The notes below the pieces were generated by a model. That model was not told where the DNA came from. It did no database searches and saw only the letters and a program-made list of their open reading frames with translations. From JAUVKT01 sp942491535 (GTDB lineage: Bacteria; Bacteroidota; Bacteroidia; Bacteroidales; VadinHA17), in the NCBI GenBank assembly GCA_942491535.1, contig CALOBV010000005.1:1-64000 (forward strand): 64,000 nt of DNA. The letters run 5' to 3'. The position numbers and the translations under genes were made by a program. Of this stretch, positions 43,707 through 53,340 are shown in pieces. Each line of letters begins with the position of its first letter. The first letter of the stretch is position 1.

Positions 43707-45003
43707 GAACAGGTACATTATATTCATGGCATTACTATTATCACAGTTACCAGTTCTTTCGCAGGACATGGTTAGGGCTGATGCCACAAGAATTTCAAAC
43801 AGGGTAAATGAATTGTCGCAGTTTGGTGCTCTTCCGAATGGCGGAGTTAACAGGGTCGCATTCAGCGAAGCTGATATTGCAGGAAGGAACTTTGTGATGG
43901 TATTGTTTAAACAGGCCGGCCTAGAAGTAACCATTGACCCTGCAGGAAACATAATTGGCAGACGAGAAGGAAGCGATCCAGGCATGGCACCAATTTGTTT
44001 TGGTTCGCATATAGATTCTGTTCCATCGGGTGGAAATTATGATGGAGTCGCCGGTGTGTTATCAGGACTGGAATGCATTGAGTTGCTGAATGAAAATAAA
44101 ATTGTAACCCTCCACCCTCTTGAACTTATAGTATTTACTGATGAGGAGGGTGGACTGATCGGCAGTATGTCGATGAACGGGACAATCACCGATAAAGACC
44201 TGGATCGTATCAGTAACAGTGGCAAGATTATTCGTCAGGGTATTAAGGATATAGGAGGCAACCCGGATATGATAAAGGAAGTTATTCGAGAAAAGGGAGA
44301 TATAGCAGCCTTCCTGGAGTTACATATTGAACAGGGGGCTATATTATATAACGAGGATCTTGAACTTGGTATTGTTGAAGGTATTGTAGGTATAGAAACC
44401 TGGGCGGTTACCATAGAAGGAAAAGCAAACCACGCAGGTACAACTCCGATGAACCTGAGAAAAGATGCACTTGTGGGGGCATCTAAGCTGATCATTGCCG
44501 TAAATAATATTGCAAGCAGTATACCGGGCAGACAGGTAGGAACAGTGGGTAAGATATCAGTCGAACCCGGGGCATCAAATGTAGTCCCCGGAAAAGTATC
44601 ATTAACTATTGAGCTGAGAGACCTGTCGAATGATAAGATTCACGAGATATTTGATATTATTGTAAAAGAGATGAAGATTATAGAGGAAGAATCTGGCCTT
44701 AGGATATCCTATGTAAAAGATCATACCAACATCTCGGCGCTAATGGACGACAGAATTAAATCCTTACTTGAAGAATCAGCTATTGAACTGGGACTAAAGC
44801 ATAAGATGATGCCAAGTGGTGCGGGGCATGATGCTCAGGCCATGGCCAAGATAGCCCCAACAGGTATGCTGTTTGTACCCAGCAGGGATGGTATCAGTCA
44901 TTCGCCACTTGAATACACATCGACTGATGACATAGCTGCAGGAGCTTCGGTAATGTATCACACAATACTGAAACTGGACATGAGGCTAAGAAAGACTAAA
45001 TGA
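43699..45003 (+). CDS. M20-family Zn amidohydrolase (allantoate/N-carbamoyl-amino-acid type), exported
   Basis: 434 residues from MTKNRYIIFM, whose signal peptide ends near VLSQ. M20 ligands: GSHIDSVPSGGNYDGVAG, FTDEEGG, ELHIEQG; the dimerisation domain is KANHAGTTPMNLRKDALVGAS; GAGHDAQ and SHSPLEYT close the site. This subgroup (AllC/HyuC/amaB) cleaves N-carbamoyl or ureido groups from amino acids. The signal peptide is unusual because most relatives are cytosolic. The start overlaps the end of the S9 pseudogene by 8 bp and its end overlaps the DUF1287 gene by 4 bp. Together with diaminopropionate ammonia-lyase two genes downstream it recalls the E. coli ygeX-ygeY pair. Confidence 0.88.
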   Translation: MTKNRYIIFMALLLSQLPVLSQDMVRADATRISNRVNELSQFGALPNGGVNRVAFSEADIAGRNFVMVLFKQAGLEVTIDPAGNIIGRREGSDPGMAPICFGSHIDSVPSGGNYDGVAGVLSGLECIELLNENKIVTLHPLELIVFTDEEGGLIGSMSMNGTITDKDLDRISNSGKIIRQGIKDIGGNPDMIKEVIREKGDIAAFLELHIEQGAILYNEDLELGIVEGIVGIETWAVTIEGKANHAGTTPMNLRKDALVGASKLIIAVNNIASSIPGRQVGTVGKISVEPGASNVVPGKVSLTIELRDLSNDKIHEIFDIIVKEMKIIEEESGLRISYVKDHTNISALMDDRIKSLLEESAIELGLKHKMMPSGAGHDAQAMAKIAPTGMLFVPSRDGISHSPLEYTSTDDIAAGASVMYHTILKLDMRLRKTK

Positions 45004-45581
45004 AGGCACGGCTAATTACAATACTGGCATTCCTGTGTGTTGCAGGACTTAAGGCCCAGACAAGCGATTTTAGAACCCGCCTTTGTGATGCAGCTATCGA
45101 CCTGACAAAGATCGAGGTAATATACGATCCTGCTTACTATGTTCTTGACTATCCCGGTGGAGACCTGCCAGAGAACAGGGGTGTTTGTACCGACGTGATA
45201 ATAAGGGCCTACCGGGCTGTTAACATTGACCTGCAGAAAGAGATCCATGAAGATATGAAGGCCGATTTCGACAGCTATCCTGATAATTGGGGATTAAGCT
45301 ATCCTGACAAAAATATCGATCACAGAAGGGTTCCGAACCTGATGGTGTTTTTTGAGAAACATGGTACTAGTCTACCAATTAGCAGAGATGCAGGCGACTA
45401 CAGGCCGGGCGATATTGTGTGCTGGAACCTGGGTGGAGGTATTACACATATAGGAATTGTTGTTGACCGAAAATCGCCCGATGGCATCAGGAATATGATT
45501 GTACATAATATCGGTGCAGGACAGGTAATTGAAGATTGCCTTTTAAAATTCAGGATAATAGGCCATTACTATTATGAGTAG
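45000..45581 (+). CDS. DUF1287 protein (NlpC/P60-like fold), exported
   Basis: 193 residues; signal peptide ending GLKAQ. The DUF1287 core is plain: GVCTDVIIRAYRAVNIDLQKEIHEDMKADFDSYP, then NIDHRRVPNLMVFFEKHG, GDIVCWNLGGGITHIGIVVD and IVHNIGAG. The Cys in GVCTDV and the His in THIGIV are placed like the Cys-His pair of NlpC/P60 peptidases, so a cell-wall or peptide amidase role is possible. ATGA overlap with the M20 gene and an 8-bp overlap with the next gene make it part of one operon. Confidence 0.88.
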   Translation: MKARLITILAFLCVAGLKAQTSDFRTRLCDAAIDLTKIEVIYDPAYYVLDYPGGDLPENRGVCTDVIIRAYRAVNIDLQKEIHEDMKADFDSYPDNWGLSYPDKNIDHRRVPNLMVFFEKHGTSLPISRDAGDYRPGDIVCWNLGGGITHIGIVVDRKSPDGIRNMIVHNIGAGQVIEDCLLKFRIIGHYYYE

Positions 45582-46692
45582 AAAGTACTATTTCATAAAT
45601 AATACTGACAATATCATACCTGAAGGTATTTGCTCTTCTATCCTGAAAGAAAGTGATGCCCTTGCCTTTCACATAGAACAAAACGATTATTCCCCCACCC
45701 CGTTGATAACTCTTCCAGCCCTGGCAGGTAAATACGGCCTGGGCCAGATTTATGTTAAAGATGAATCACACAGGCTGGGACTTGATTCTTTTAAGGGCGT
45801 AGGAGCCTTCTATGCTGTATCAAAACTTTTATCGGCAAACAACAGTATAAATACTCTTTGCACGGCCACCGATGGGAACCATGGCAGAGCTCTTGCATGG
45901 TCGGCGCGACAATTCGGAAAAGAGGCTATAGTGCTGGTGCCGCATGATATTTCTGAAGAAAGAATATCTGCCATTGAGGAAGAAGGCGCCAGGGTACATA
46001 GATCAGGAAAAACCTACGACGAAACATGCATACTTGCTGCCGAAATGAGCAAGGAAAATAACTGGACCCTTGTTCAGGATACAGCTTTTAAAGGATATGA
46101 AGAAATTCCGGCTCATATAATGGCAGGCTATCTTACTATCTTTAAAGAACTTGAAAACACAATTAACTTATCCCCGGAGCCAGGTTTTGATATAATATTC
46201 CTGCAGGCAGGCGTGGGAAGCTTTGCTGCTTCAGCTATTTGGTACTATATTAACAGGTATGGCAATAATCGTCCAAAAGTTGTAATTACAGAGCCTGAAA
46301 ATGCAGATGGTATATTCTATTCATTTGAAAAAGATTGCCTGTCAACATCACCATCAAGCTCCTGTACAATAATGGCTGGCTTAAACTGCAACACACCCTC
46401 CCTGGGGGCATGGGATATAATCAAGCACGGAGCAGATATTAGCATGAAACTGGAAGATAAGAATGCCATAAAGGCCATGCGCGAATTATATTACCCGACC
46501 GGAAATGATACCAGGATAATAGCAGGAGAATCGGGAGCTGCAGGACTTGCCGGCTTATTGGCTATACTTACTGACAGTAAATATGAAGCGTTAAAAAATA
46601 AACTTATGATAAACGCCAATACAAGGGTGTTGCTTATAAACACAGAAGGACCAACTGACAGAAAAAGCTTTAATAAAATTACAGAAGAATGA
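45574..46692 (+). CDS. dpaL: Diaminopropionate ammonia-lyase
   Basis: 372 residues, PLP fold type II. Converts 2,3-diaminopropionate (D or L) to pyruvate and two ammonia. Key motifs: KDESHRLGLDSFKGVGAFYA with PLP Lys74, TATDGNHGRALAWSARQFG, VQDTAFKGYEEIPAHIMAGY (a diaminopropionate-lyase-specific stretch), LQAGVGSFAASAIWYY, and the Cys-bearing MAGLNCNTPS. The length is slightly short of E. coli YgeX (398). It overlaps both neighbours. Diaminopropionate arises from siderophores, antibiotics or oxalyl-diaminopropionate of plants; the gene suggests use of such compounds as nitrogen and carbon. Confidence 0.88.
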   Translation: MSRKYYFINNTDNIIPEGICSSILKESDALAFHIEQNDYSPTPLITLPALAGKYGLGQIYVKDESHRLGLDSFKGVGAFYAVSKLLSANNSINTLCTATDGNHGRALAWSARQFGKEAIVLVPHDISEERISAIEEEGARVHRSGKTYDETCILAAEMSKENNWTLVQDTAFKGYEEIPAHIMAGYLTIFKELENTINLSPEPGFDIIFLQAGVGSFAASAIWYYINRYGNNRPKVVITEPENADGIFYSFEKDCLSTSPSSSCTIMAGLNCNTPSLGAWDIIKHGADISMKLEDKNAIKAMRELYYPTGNDTRIIAGESGAAGLAGLLAILTDSKYEALKNKLMINANTRVLLINTEGPTDRKSFNKITEE

Positions 46693-47060
46693 ATGTTTAC
46701 GATTACGCCAGCAGCTTAGAAGAATATTTTTCACCAAAGATTATTGGTGAAGTAAACGATGTGTATGTAAAAATTGCAAGGATCAAAGGTGATAAAGTTC
46801 CGTGGCATAATCACCGCGATGAAGATGAATTATTTTTGATAATTGATGGAAACCTGGTATTTGAAGAAGAAGGCAGGGATAGTTTCGAGATGAACAAAGG
46901 AGATCTCTATATAGTAAAAAGAGGAATTAACCACAGGGTATATTCGAAGGAAGAATGCTCAATCTTGCTTATTGAGAATAAATCTACAGCCCACACAGGT
47001 GATATAGAATCTGAGATTACCAAAAGCATTGATCAGCAAAAGAGAGGAGCTAAAATATAA
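46689..47060 (+). CDS. Metal-binding cupin at the end of the dpaL operon
   Basis: 123 residues. Cupin motif 1 is intact (PWHNHRDEDELFLIIDGNLVF, giving two His and a Glu) and motif 2 gives NKGDLYIVKRGINHRVYS with the last His. Cytosolic. It overlaps dpaL by 4 bp, so it is co-translated. Similar small cupins act as isomerases, dioxygenases or ligand sensors; here it may treat the imine product of the lyase or bind a substrate. Confidence 0.8.
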   Translation: MNVYDYASSLEEYFSPKIIGEVNDVYVKIARIKGDKVPWHNHRDEDELFLIIDGNLVFEEEGRDSFEMNKGDLYIVKRGINHRVYSKEECSILLIENKSTAHTGDIESEITKSIDQQKRGAKI

Positions 47061-47250
47061 TAAGTTGGGCATTGTAATATTGATTCTCGGTTTTATAGCC
47101 TGATTATCATTTTTTCTAATTGTGAAGTCACGATAGACTATTTCAGTATCCCTTATAATCCATAACACTGAACAAAAACAGTCATTTCCGGGTATCCTAT
47201 AATAGTGATATAAGTTACCTTGCAGACAATATGAAAACAGGCATAGCAGT

Positions 47251-49593
47251 ATGATTAAGACCTATAAAGAACTGTGCAAGAAAATTATTCTATTACTCGC
47301 ACTGCTTGTAATGGCACAGAACTCTTTTGGACAGAGGTCATTTACAATCAATGGACATGTATCTGATTCAAAGAACGGGGAAGATCTCATAGGGGTTACT
47401 ATCTATTCTGTAAAGGAGCTATCAGGTACTATTTCAAACCATTACGGATTTTACTCGCTTTCTTTACCCGCAGGTACATATACAATCCGATTTAGTTACC
47501 TGGGCTATGATCCGGTAGACAGCCTTGTAAACCTTACCAGCAATATAGTTTTAGACATTGAGTTAGAGCAATCGACAATTAAGCTTGAAGAAGTCATAGT
47601 CTCTGCCGAAAGGAGAGACATAAATATATCGGAAGCTAATATGGGGGTGGAACGTCTTAATGTTAGAGAAATAAAACATATACCTGTAATCTTTGGTGAG
47701 AAAGATTTACTTAAAACAATTCAGCTTCTGCCCGGCATAAGCAGCTCGGGCGAAGGAAGCACTGGTTTTCATGTTCGGGGTGGTTCGATGGACCAGAATT
47801 TAATCTTACTTGACGAAGCTGCAGTATTCAGTGCATCTCACCTGCTGGGTTTCTTTTCTGTCTTCAACTCCGATGCTCTGAAAGACGTAACAGTATATAA
47901 AGGAGGCATCCCCGCTCAATATGGAGGAAGGGCTTCATCGGTACTTGATATCAGCATGAATAATGGAAATAGCAAACAGTTCAGTGTCTCAGGAGGGATA
48001 GGCTTAATATCAACCAGGCTAACCCTTGAAGCGCCAATTATTAAAGATAAATTATCATATATTATTTCAGGAAGAAGAACCTACCTGGATATTATTGCAA
48101 AGGCGATATTCCCCGATGATATTGTAAGTGACGACATTAGATTCTACTTCTATGACCTGAATACGAAGATAAACTACACACTGAATAATAAAAATCGTGT
48201 ATTTCTTTCGGGTTATTTTGGCCAGGATGTTTTTGGATTTGGAAACGAAATTGGAACAGACTGGGGAAATGCGACGGGCACATTAAGGTGGAACCACCTT
48301 TTTAGCGACAAATTATTCTCAAACACATCCTTAATTTACAGTAAGTACAGCTACAGTTTTAATCTTAGTCAGTTTAATCTGAAGCTTGGATCGGGTATTG
48401 AGGATTACAGTGTTAAGGAAGATGCAACGCTTTATTTAAATCCTGATAATACCATTAAATTTGGGTTTTCAGTCACTTCGCACAAATTTATGCCGGGAGA
48501 ATTAACAAGCAATGAGGTAAGCAATTTCGAGATTGTGCTGGATGAAAAGAGGGCCTTCGAGAGTGGCATATATTTCCAGAACGACCACAATATATCACAG
48601 AAACTCAGCAGTACTTATGGTCTGAGGTTGTCGATGTTTAACCAGACAGGTCCCGGCTGGATATATGAATATAATAATTACAACTCGGTTAGCGACTCGG
48701 TCTATATTGAAAAAGGAGAGATTGCCCGTTCATATTTTGCACTGGAACCACGTCTTTCAATAAACTACAGGCTTAGCCAGAAGGCTTCAGTAAAATTATC
48801 ATACAATCGAATGGCTCAATATATTCATCTCCTGTCTAACAGTACATCGGGAACACCTATGGATGTTTGGATGCCAAGCAGTAATAATATAAAACCCATT
48901 TTAGTCGACCAGGTATCAATAGGATATTACAGAAACTTTTTTGATAATGGTATTGAATCTTCGATTGAGATCTATTATAAAAACATTAAAAATACCACCG
49001 ATTATGAAGACGGTGCTGAAATAATGCTGAATAAATATGTTGAGTCTGTAATATTATCAGGCCGGGGCAGGAGTTTCGGTCTGGAGTTTTATGTTAAGAA
49101 GAAATATGGAGATTTTACAGGATGGATAAGCTATACCCTGTCGCGAACCGAGAACAAAATAACAGGCATCAATAACAACTCCTGGTATCCACTGAAATAC
49201 GATAAAACCCATGATATATCAATTATAGGAAGTTACCAGTTCAGTGATAGGTTATCCATGTCTGCCGTATGGATTTATGCTACGGGGAATGCTGTCACTT
49301 TCCCCAGTGGGAAATACGAACTCGACGGTAAGCTTGTTCCCTACTATACTGAAAGAAACGGATACAGGATGCCATCCTATAACCGCCTGGATGCAAGTCT
49401 GACACTGAAGAGTAAGAAAAAGAGGGAAAGGTTCGAGGGAAGCTGGGACTTCTCAATCTACAATCTCTATAACAGGCATAATGCGTATTCAATATCATTC
49501 AGGGAAAGTGAATCGAATCCCGGTAATACCGAAGCTGTAAAGCTGAGTCTGTTTGGGATTGTTCCCTCAATAAGTTACAACTTCAAATTTTAA
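47251..49593 (+). CDS. TonB-dependent receptor with carboxypeptidase-like regulatory domain
   Basis: 780 residues, outer membrane. A signal peptide (to about residue 27) precedes a CarboxypepD_reg-like domain (INGHVSDSKNGEDLIGVTIYSVKELSG), then the plug domain (VFGEKDLLKTIQLLPGI-type text, FHVRGGSMDQNLILLDEAAVF) and a long barrel ending SLFGIVPSISYNFKF. It is shorter than SusC and lacks a SusD partner; instead a DUF4249 lipoprotein follows after 4 bp, a pairing typical of this Bacteroidota receptor group. Ligand unknown; peptide, siderophore or metal complexes are possible. Confidence 0.93.
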   Translation: MIKTYKELCKKIILLLALLVMAQNSFGQRSFTINGHVSDSKNGEDLIGVTIYSVKELSGTISNHYGFYSLSLPAGTYTIRFSYLGYDPVDSLVNLTSNIVLDIELEQSTIKLEEVIVSAERRDINISEANMGVERLNVREIKHIPVIFGEKDLLKTIQLLPGISSSGEGSTGFHVRGGSMDQNLILLDEAAVFSASHLLGFFSVFNSDALKDVTVYKGGIPAQYGGRASSVLDISMNNGNSKQFSVSGGIGLISTRLTLEAPIIKDKLSYIISGRRTYLDIIAKAIFPDDIVSDDIRFYFYDLNTKINYTLNNKNRVFLSGYFGQDVFGFGNEIGTDWGNATGTLRWNHLFSDKLFSNTSLIYSKYSYSFNLSQFNLKLGSGIEDYSVKEDATLYLNPDNTIKFGFSVTSHKFMPGELTSNEVSNFEIVLDEKRAFESGIYFQNDHNISQKLSSTYGLRLSMFNQTGPGWIYEYNNYNSVSDSVYIEKGEIARSYFALEPRLSINYRLSQKASVKLSYNRMAQYIHLLSNSTSGTPMDVWMPSSNNIKPILVDQVSIGYYRNFFDNGIESSIEIYYKNIKNTTDYEDGAEIMLNKYVESVILSGRGRSFGLEFYVKKKYGDFTGWISYTLSRTENKITGINNNSWYPLKYDKTHDISIIGSYQFSDRLSMSAVWIYATGNAVTFPSGKYELDGKLVPYYTERNGYRMPSYNRLDASLTLKSKKKRERFEGSWDFSIYNLYNRHNAYSISFRESESNPGNTEAVKLSLFGIVPSISYNFKF

Positions 49594-49597
49594 TTCT

Positions 49598-50395
49598 ATG
49601 CCTGATAAACGAAACATTATTATTCTATTACTTCTGGCAACGCTAGCTTTCGCCTGCGAGGAAGTAATTGATATTGACCTTAATGAGGCCAGGCCCGAAA
49701 TTGTAATTGAAGCAGTAATCTGTAAAGATTCCACCCTGAGCGCCAGAATAAGCAGAACAACAAGCTATTTTGATAGTAGTCGGCCGGAACTTATTTCAGA
49801 TGCCACTGTGTCTATTAGCAATGATGACGGGGATTTAGAGGTTCTGCTTTACCAGGGAGACGGCTATTACAGGGGTTCTGTTGTTAGCGGAACGGAAGAT
49901 ACCAACTACGAGATTGAGATATTATATGACGGCAAACTATATATCAGCCAATCATATATGCCGCCGGCAACGGAGATTGTTTCGCTTGAATCTAAAAGAA
50001 TGACGGTACACTCAGGGCCCGGATTTGAACCAATGTACGAACTTGAATGCAAATTCACCGAAAGACCCGGTATATCCGATTACTTTCTTCTACGCTATAT
50101 CCAAAATGATATTCTGCGTGAGGAAAGATACACTCTTGCATCTGATTTCAACTCTGAAGATGGGATTATATCCTACTCTCCCGGAATGTATATATTTGAG
50201 GCCGGAGATAGCGTTGAAGTTCAGATTTATTCAATAGATAAGAATGTCTTTGACTATTTTGTCATGATGAACGACGCTATGAGCGGAATGAGCATGTTTT
50301 CAACTCCATATAATCCCCGCACAAATATAAATAATGCTATCCTGGGATATTTTGCCGCATGGTCGTTCGTTTCGGATAAAATTATTGTTGAATGA
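49598..50395 (+). CDS. DUF4249 lipoprotein, partner of the TonB receptor
   Basis: 265 residues. The lipobox LAFAC puts a lipidated Cys near residue 20, followed by EEVIDIDLNEARPEIVIEAVI, the DUF4249 opening, and a beta-sandwich region (ISDATVSISNDDGD). DUF4249 proteins are encoded next to carboxypeptidase-regulatory TonB receptors and probably form the external lid or ligand-binding part, like SusD for SusC. Typical members are 280-400 residues, so this one is on the short side. Confidence 0.87.
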   Translation: MPDKRNIIILLLLATLAFACEEVIDIDLNEARPEIVIEAVICKDSTLSARISRTTSYFDSSRPELISDATVSISNDDGDLEVLLYQGDGYYRGSVVSGTEDTNYEIEILYDGKLYISQSYMPPATEIVSLESKRMTVHSGPGFEPMYELECKFTERPGISDYFLLRYIQNDILREERYTLASDFNSEDGIISYSPGMYIFEAGDSVEVQIYSIDKNVFDYFVMMNDAMSGMSMFSTPYNPRTNINNAILGYFAAWSFVSDKIIVE

Positions 50396-50461
50396 TGAGC
50401 TACAAATGAAAACGAAATTTCAATTATATTTACAAGTATTAATAAACAAATCATCTAATAA

Positions 50462-50854
50462 ATGAGCTATTATTTAAGTAAAACTTTAAGTAATACAAGT
50501 GTTATATCTGCCATAGATAAAGTAAGAGATGTTCTTAAAGATGAAGGGTTTGGAATTATCTCTGAGGTAAATTTATCTGAGACGCTGAAGCAGAAAATTG
50601 ATATTGACTACAAGGAATATATCATCCTTGGTGCATGCAACCCACATTTTGCCTATAAGGCCATTCAAAGTGAGGAAAAAATAGGTCTTTTCCTCCCATG
50701 CAACATTATTGTGGTTGATGCTGGCGAAGGGAATACTGAAGTGTCGGTTATTGATCCAATCGCTTCAATGTCTTCAGTTCAAAACGAGGATCTGGGTGGT
50801 TTTGCTGAAAGTGTAAGGTCGAGTCTTTATTCGGCTATTAACAAACTATCATGA
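50462..50854 (+). CDS. DUF302 protein
   Basis: 130 residues forming the single DUF302 domain: AIDKVRDVLKDEGFGIISEVNLSETLKQKIDIDYKEYIILGACNPHFAYKAIQSEEKIGLFLPCNIIVVD. The conserved Cys residues (GACNP and LPCN) and their setting are typical. Related domains occur near copper- or sulfur-handling genes, but the biochemical role is unsettled. It overlaps the pentapeptide-repeat gene by 4 bp. Confidence 0.88.
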   Translation: MSYYLSKTLSNTSVISAIDKVRDVLKDEGFGIISEVNLSETLKQKIDIDYKEYIILGACNPHFAYKAIQSEEKIGLFLPCNIIVVDAGEGNTEVSVIDPIASMSSVQNEDLGGFAESVRSSLYSAINKLS

Positions 50855-51423
50855 AGTCTGGAGATATTATTGAAGATCAGACTTTTAAAGGGCTTGATTA
50901 TTCGGAGATAAGTAAAGGATCTGAGTACTTCAACTGTACATTCTCAAGATGCAACTTTGCAGAGTCGGATATCTCACATATAAACTTTTTTGAATGTACT
51001 TTTGATGAGTGCAACATGAAAATGCTTAAAGTTGCCAACACTACTTTTAAGGACGTTTTTTTCAGAAAATCCAATCTTATGGGAGTAAACTTCTTCGAAT
51101 GCAATAAGTTTATGCTCTCCTTTAGCTTTGAGAAATGTGATCTCCGTCTTTCTTCATTTAACACCCTGTCTCTAAAGAAAATAAGAATTACCGAATCGGT
51201 TCTTAAAGAGGTTGATTTTACCGAAACAGATCTATCCGGGGCCAATCTTATAAAGTGCGACCTTGAAAAAGCAATTTTCGATCATACAATCCTTAAGAAG
51301 GCTGATCTTTCCTCCTCTGAAAACTACTCTATAGATCCTGAGATTAACACCTTAAAAGAAGCCAGATTCTCGTTAACGGGTCTGCCAGGTCTACTCGACA
51401 AGTATAATATAGTAATTGAATAA
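50851..51423 (+). CDS. Pentapeptide-repeat protein
   Basis: 190 residues built of about 25 A(D/N)LxX-type pentapeptides, for example CTFSRCNFAESDISHINFFECTFDECNMKML and FTETDLSGANLIKCDLEKAIFDHTILKKADLSS. The middle-residue Phe/Leu/Met pattern gives a right-handed quadrilateral beta-helix. Qnr/MfpA relatives mimic DNA and bind gyrase, but a general scaffold role is equally possible, and no gyrase-specific loop can be claimed. ATGA overlap with the DUF302 gene; the nitrilase gene begins 7 bp after it. Confidence 0.87.
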   Translation: MKSGDIIEDQTFKGLDYSEISKGSEYFNCTFSRCNFAESDISHINFFECTFDECNMKMLKVANTTFKDVFFRKSNLMGVNFFECNKFMLSFSFEKCDLRLSSFNTLSLKKIRITESVLKEVDFTETDLSGANLIKCDLEKAIFDHTILKKADLSSSENYSIDPEINTLKEARFSLTGLPGLLDKYNIVIE

Positions 51424-51430
51424 CTGAAAT

Positions 51431-52387
51431 ATGGCAAAATCGAATCTTCTAAGGATAGGAATGGCACAGATCTCTCCTGTCTGGTTAAATAAGAAAAGAA
51501 CTATTGAGAAAATTGAAAAATACATTGGTGAGGCAGCCAAAGAAGGATGCGATCTGGTTGTATTTGGCGAAGCTCTCCTGCCTGGATATCCCTTCTGGTT
51601 GTCTATTACCAGGGGATCTGAGTTTGATTCACGTATACAGAAGGAGATTCATGCTCACTACATCAGGAACGCTGTAAACATTGAGTCTGGAGAATTGAGT
51701 AGTATATGCAAATGTGCAGGCCGGAATAATATAGCAGTATACCTGGGAACAATAGAGAGAGCTCAGAACAGGGGTGGTCATAGCCTGTATTGTACCCTGG
51801 TATATATAAACGAGAAAGGAGAAATAATGTCGTCGCACAGGAAGCTGCAGCCAACATACGAGGAAAGGTTAGCATGGTCGCCCGGTGATGGTAATGGACT
51901 AAGGGTTCATAGATTAAAAGAGTTTACCCTGGGCGGGCTGAATTGCTGGGAAAACTGGATGCCACTGTCAAGGACGGCTCTTTACGGAATGGGAGAAGAT
52001 CTGCACGTAGCAGCCTGGCCAGGTGCAAAAAAAAATACAAGAGATATTACAAGGTTTATTGCAATGGAAGCGAGATCATTCGTGGTTTCAGTTTCAGGCC
52101 TTATGTCAATTAAAGATTTTCCTGAAGACACTCCCCATCTTGACACTATCCTGGCAAATGCTCCTGAAGTGCTTGCTGACGGAGGATCATGCATTGCCGG
52201 ACCGGATGGTAACTGGCTTGTTGAACCGGTGATTAACAGCGAAAAAATAATATGTGCTGACCTGGATTTCAACAGGGTTTTAGAGGAGAGACAAAACTTC
52301 GACCCGTCTGGTCATTATTCAAGGCCTGATGTTACTAGACTGAAGATAAACCGTGAGAGACAGGCAATAATTGATATTAAAGACTAA
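51431..52387 (+). CDS. Nitrilase-superfamily carbon-nitrogen hydrolase
   Basis: 318 residues with the Glu-Lys-Cys triad: Glu47 (VVFGEALLPGYP), Lys138 (SSHRKLQPTYEERLAW) and Cys172 (GGLNCWENWMPLSR). The GLNCWENWMPL and HRKLxPT text is that of true nitrilases (nitrile to acid plus ammonia) rather than amidases or N-carbamoylases. Length is about right (310-350). Cytosolic. It follows DUF302 and the pentapeptide gene in an operon-like run, whose combination has no obvious pathway. Confidence 0.9.
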   Translation: MAKSNLLRIGMAQISPVWLNKKRTIEKIEKYIGEAAKEGCDLVVFGEALLPGYPFWLSITRGSEFDSRIQKEIHAHYIRNAVNIESGELSSICKCAGRNNIAVYLGTIERAQNRGGHSLYCTLVYINEKGEIMSSHRKLQPTYEERLAWSPGDGNGLRVHRLKEFTLGGLNCWENWMPLSRTALYGMGEDLHVAAWPGAKKNTRDITRFIAMEARSFVVSVSGLMSIKDFPEDTPHLDTILANAPEVLADGGSCIAGPDGNWLVEPVINSEKIICADLDFNRVLEERQNFDPSGHYSRPDVTRLKINRERQAIIDIKD

Positions 52388-52426
52388 ATATATTGATCAA
52401 TATAGCATATTACCTGTTATATAATT

Positions 52427-53335
52427 ATGAATAAGGTACTAATTGCAGGTGGAACAGGCCTTGTTGGCTCATATCTTATCAAGGGTCTTATTGATAAGGG
52501 ATACAATCCTGTTGTACTTACCAGGAATGCCAAAATAAAACGGGGCTATACGACCTTCGCCTGGGATCCTTCAAGGGGCTACATTGATAAAGAATCATTT
52601 AAGGGGGTTAATATAATTATAAACCTATCGGGAGCCAATATCGGAGAAAGCAGATGGACGATATCAAGAAAAAAAGAAATACTGGAAAGCAGAATTGAAA
52701 GTACCAGTTTGCTATATAATACCGCTAAAGAACTAAGCACCACTCCTTTAAAATACATATCTGCTTCAGCAACAGGCTTCTATGGAGCTATATCGAGCGA
52801 TCGGATATTTACAGAAGAAGACGCCCCCGCTGATGATTTCTTAGGTGATGTATGCTCAAGCTGGGAGAATGCAGCAGACAGGTTTAAGGACCTGGCTTCT
52901 AAAGTAATTAAGTTAAGGTTAGGTATAGTTTTAGACAAGAATGATGGAGCACTCAAGAGAATGTTATTGCCGGCAAAACTATATATGGGATCGGCAATAG
53001 GAACAGGGAGACAATACATTCCATGGGTACATCCGGAGGATCTTACCAATATCTTTATCAAAGCAATTGAGGACGATAATATGGACGGTTCATATAATGC
53101 TGTTTCTCCCTCATACGTTACTAATAAGGAATTTATCAAAACGCTAACTACGGTCCTTAAAAAACCCTTTCTTGGACTTAATACCCCTTCATCAATTTTA
53201 ATTATACTATATGGAGAAATGGCGAATATTGTCTTGAAAGGGAGCAGGGTTTCACCCAAAAAAATTATGGATGCAGGTTATAAATTCAAATATTCTGAAC
53301 TGAAGGAAGCCATTACTAATATTCTAAAAGACTAA
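52427..53335 (+). CDS. TIGR01777-family NAD-dependent epimerase-like protein
   Basis: 302 residues. An N-terminal Rossmann motif (MNKVLIAGGTGLVGSYLIKGL) and conserved INLSGANIGESRWTISRKKEILESRIEST define the TIGR01777 (SDR39U1/YfcH) family, with a C-terminal DUF1731 part. Relatives are associated with cell division, but the reaction is unknown. It is separated by only 5 bp from the DUF1295 membrane protein downstream, a common pairing for this family. Confidence 0.88.
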   Translation: MNKVLIAGGTGLVGSYLIKGLIDKGYNPVVLTRNAKIKRGYTTFAWDPSRGYIDKESFKGVNIIINLSGANIGESRWTISRKKEILESRIESTSLLYNTAKELSTTPLKYISASATGFYGAISSDRIFTEEDAPADDFLGDVCSSWENAADRFKDLASKVIKLRLGIVLDKNDGALKRMLLPAKLYMGSAIGTGRQYIPWVHPEDLTNIFIKAIEDDNMDGSYNAVSPSYVTNKEFIKTLTTVLKKPFLGLNTPSSILIILYGEMANIVLKGSRVSPKKIMDAGYKFKYSELKEAITNILKD

Positions 53336-53340
53336 GCATT

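Noticed and set aside
51431..52387. Calling the nitrilase-superfamily gene an N-carbamoylputrescine amidase
   Set aside because: The HRKLQPT and GLNCWENWMPL text is characteristic of the nitrilase branch.
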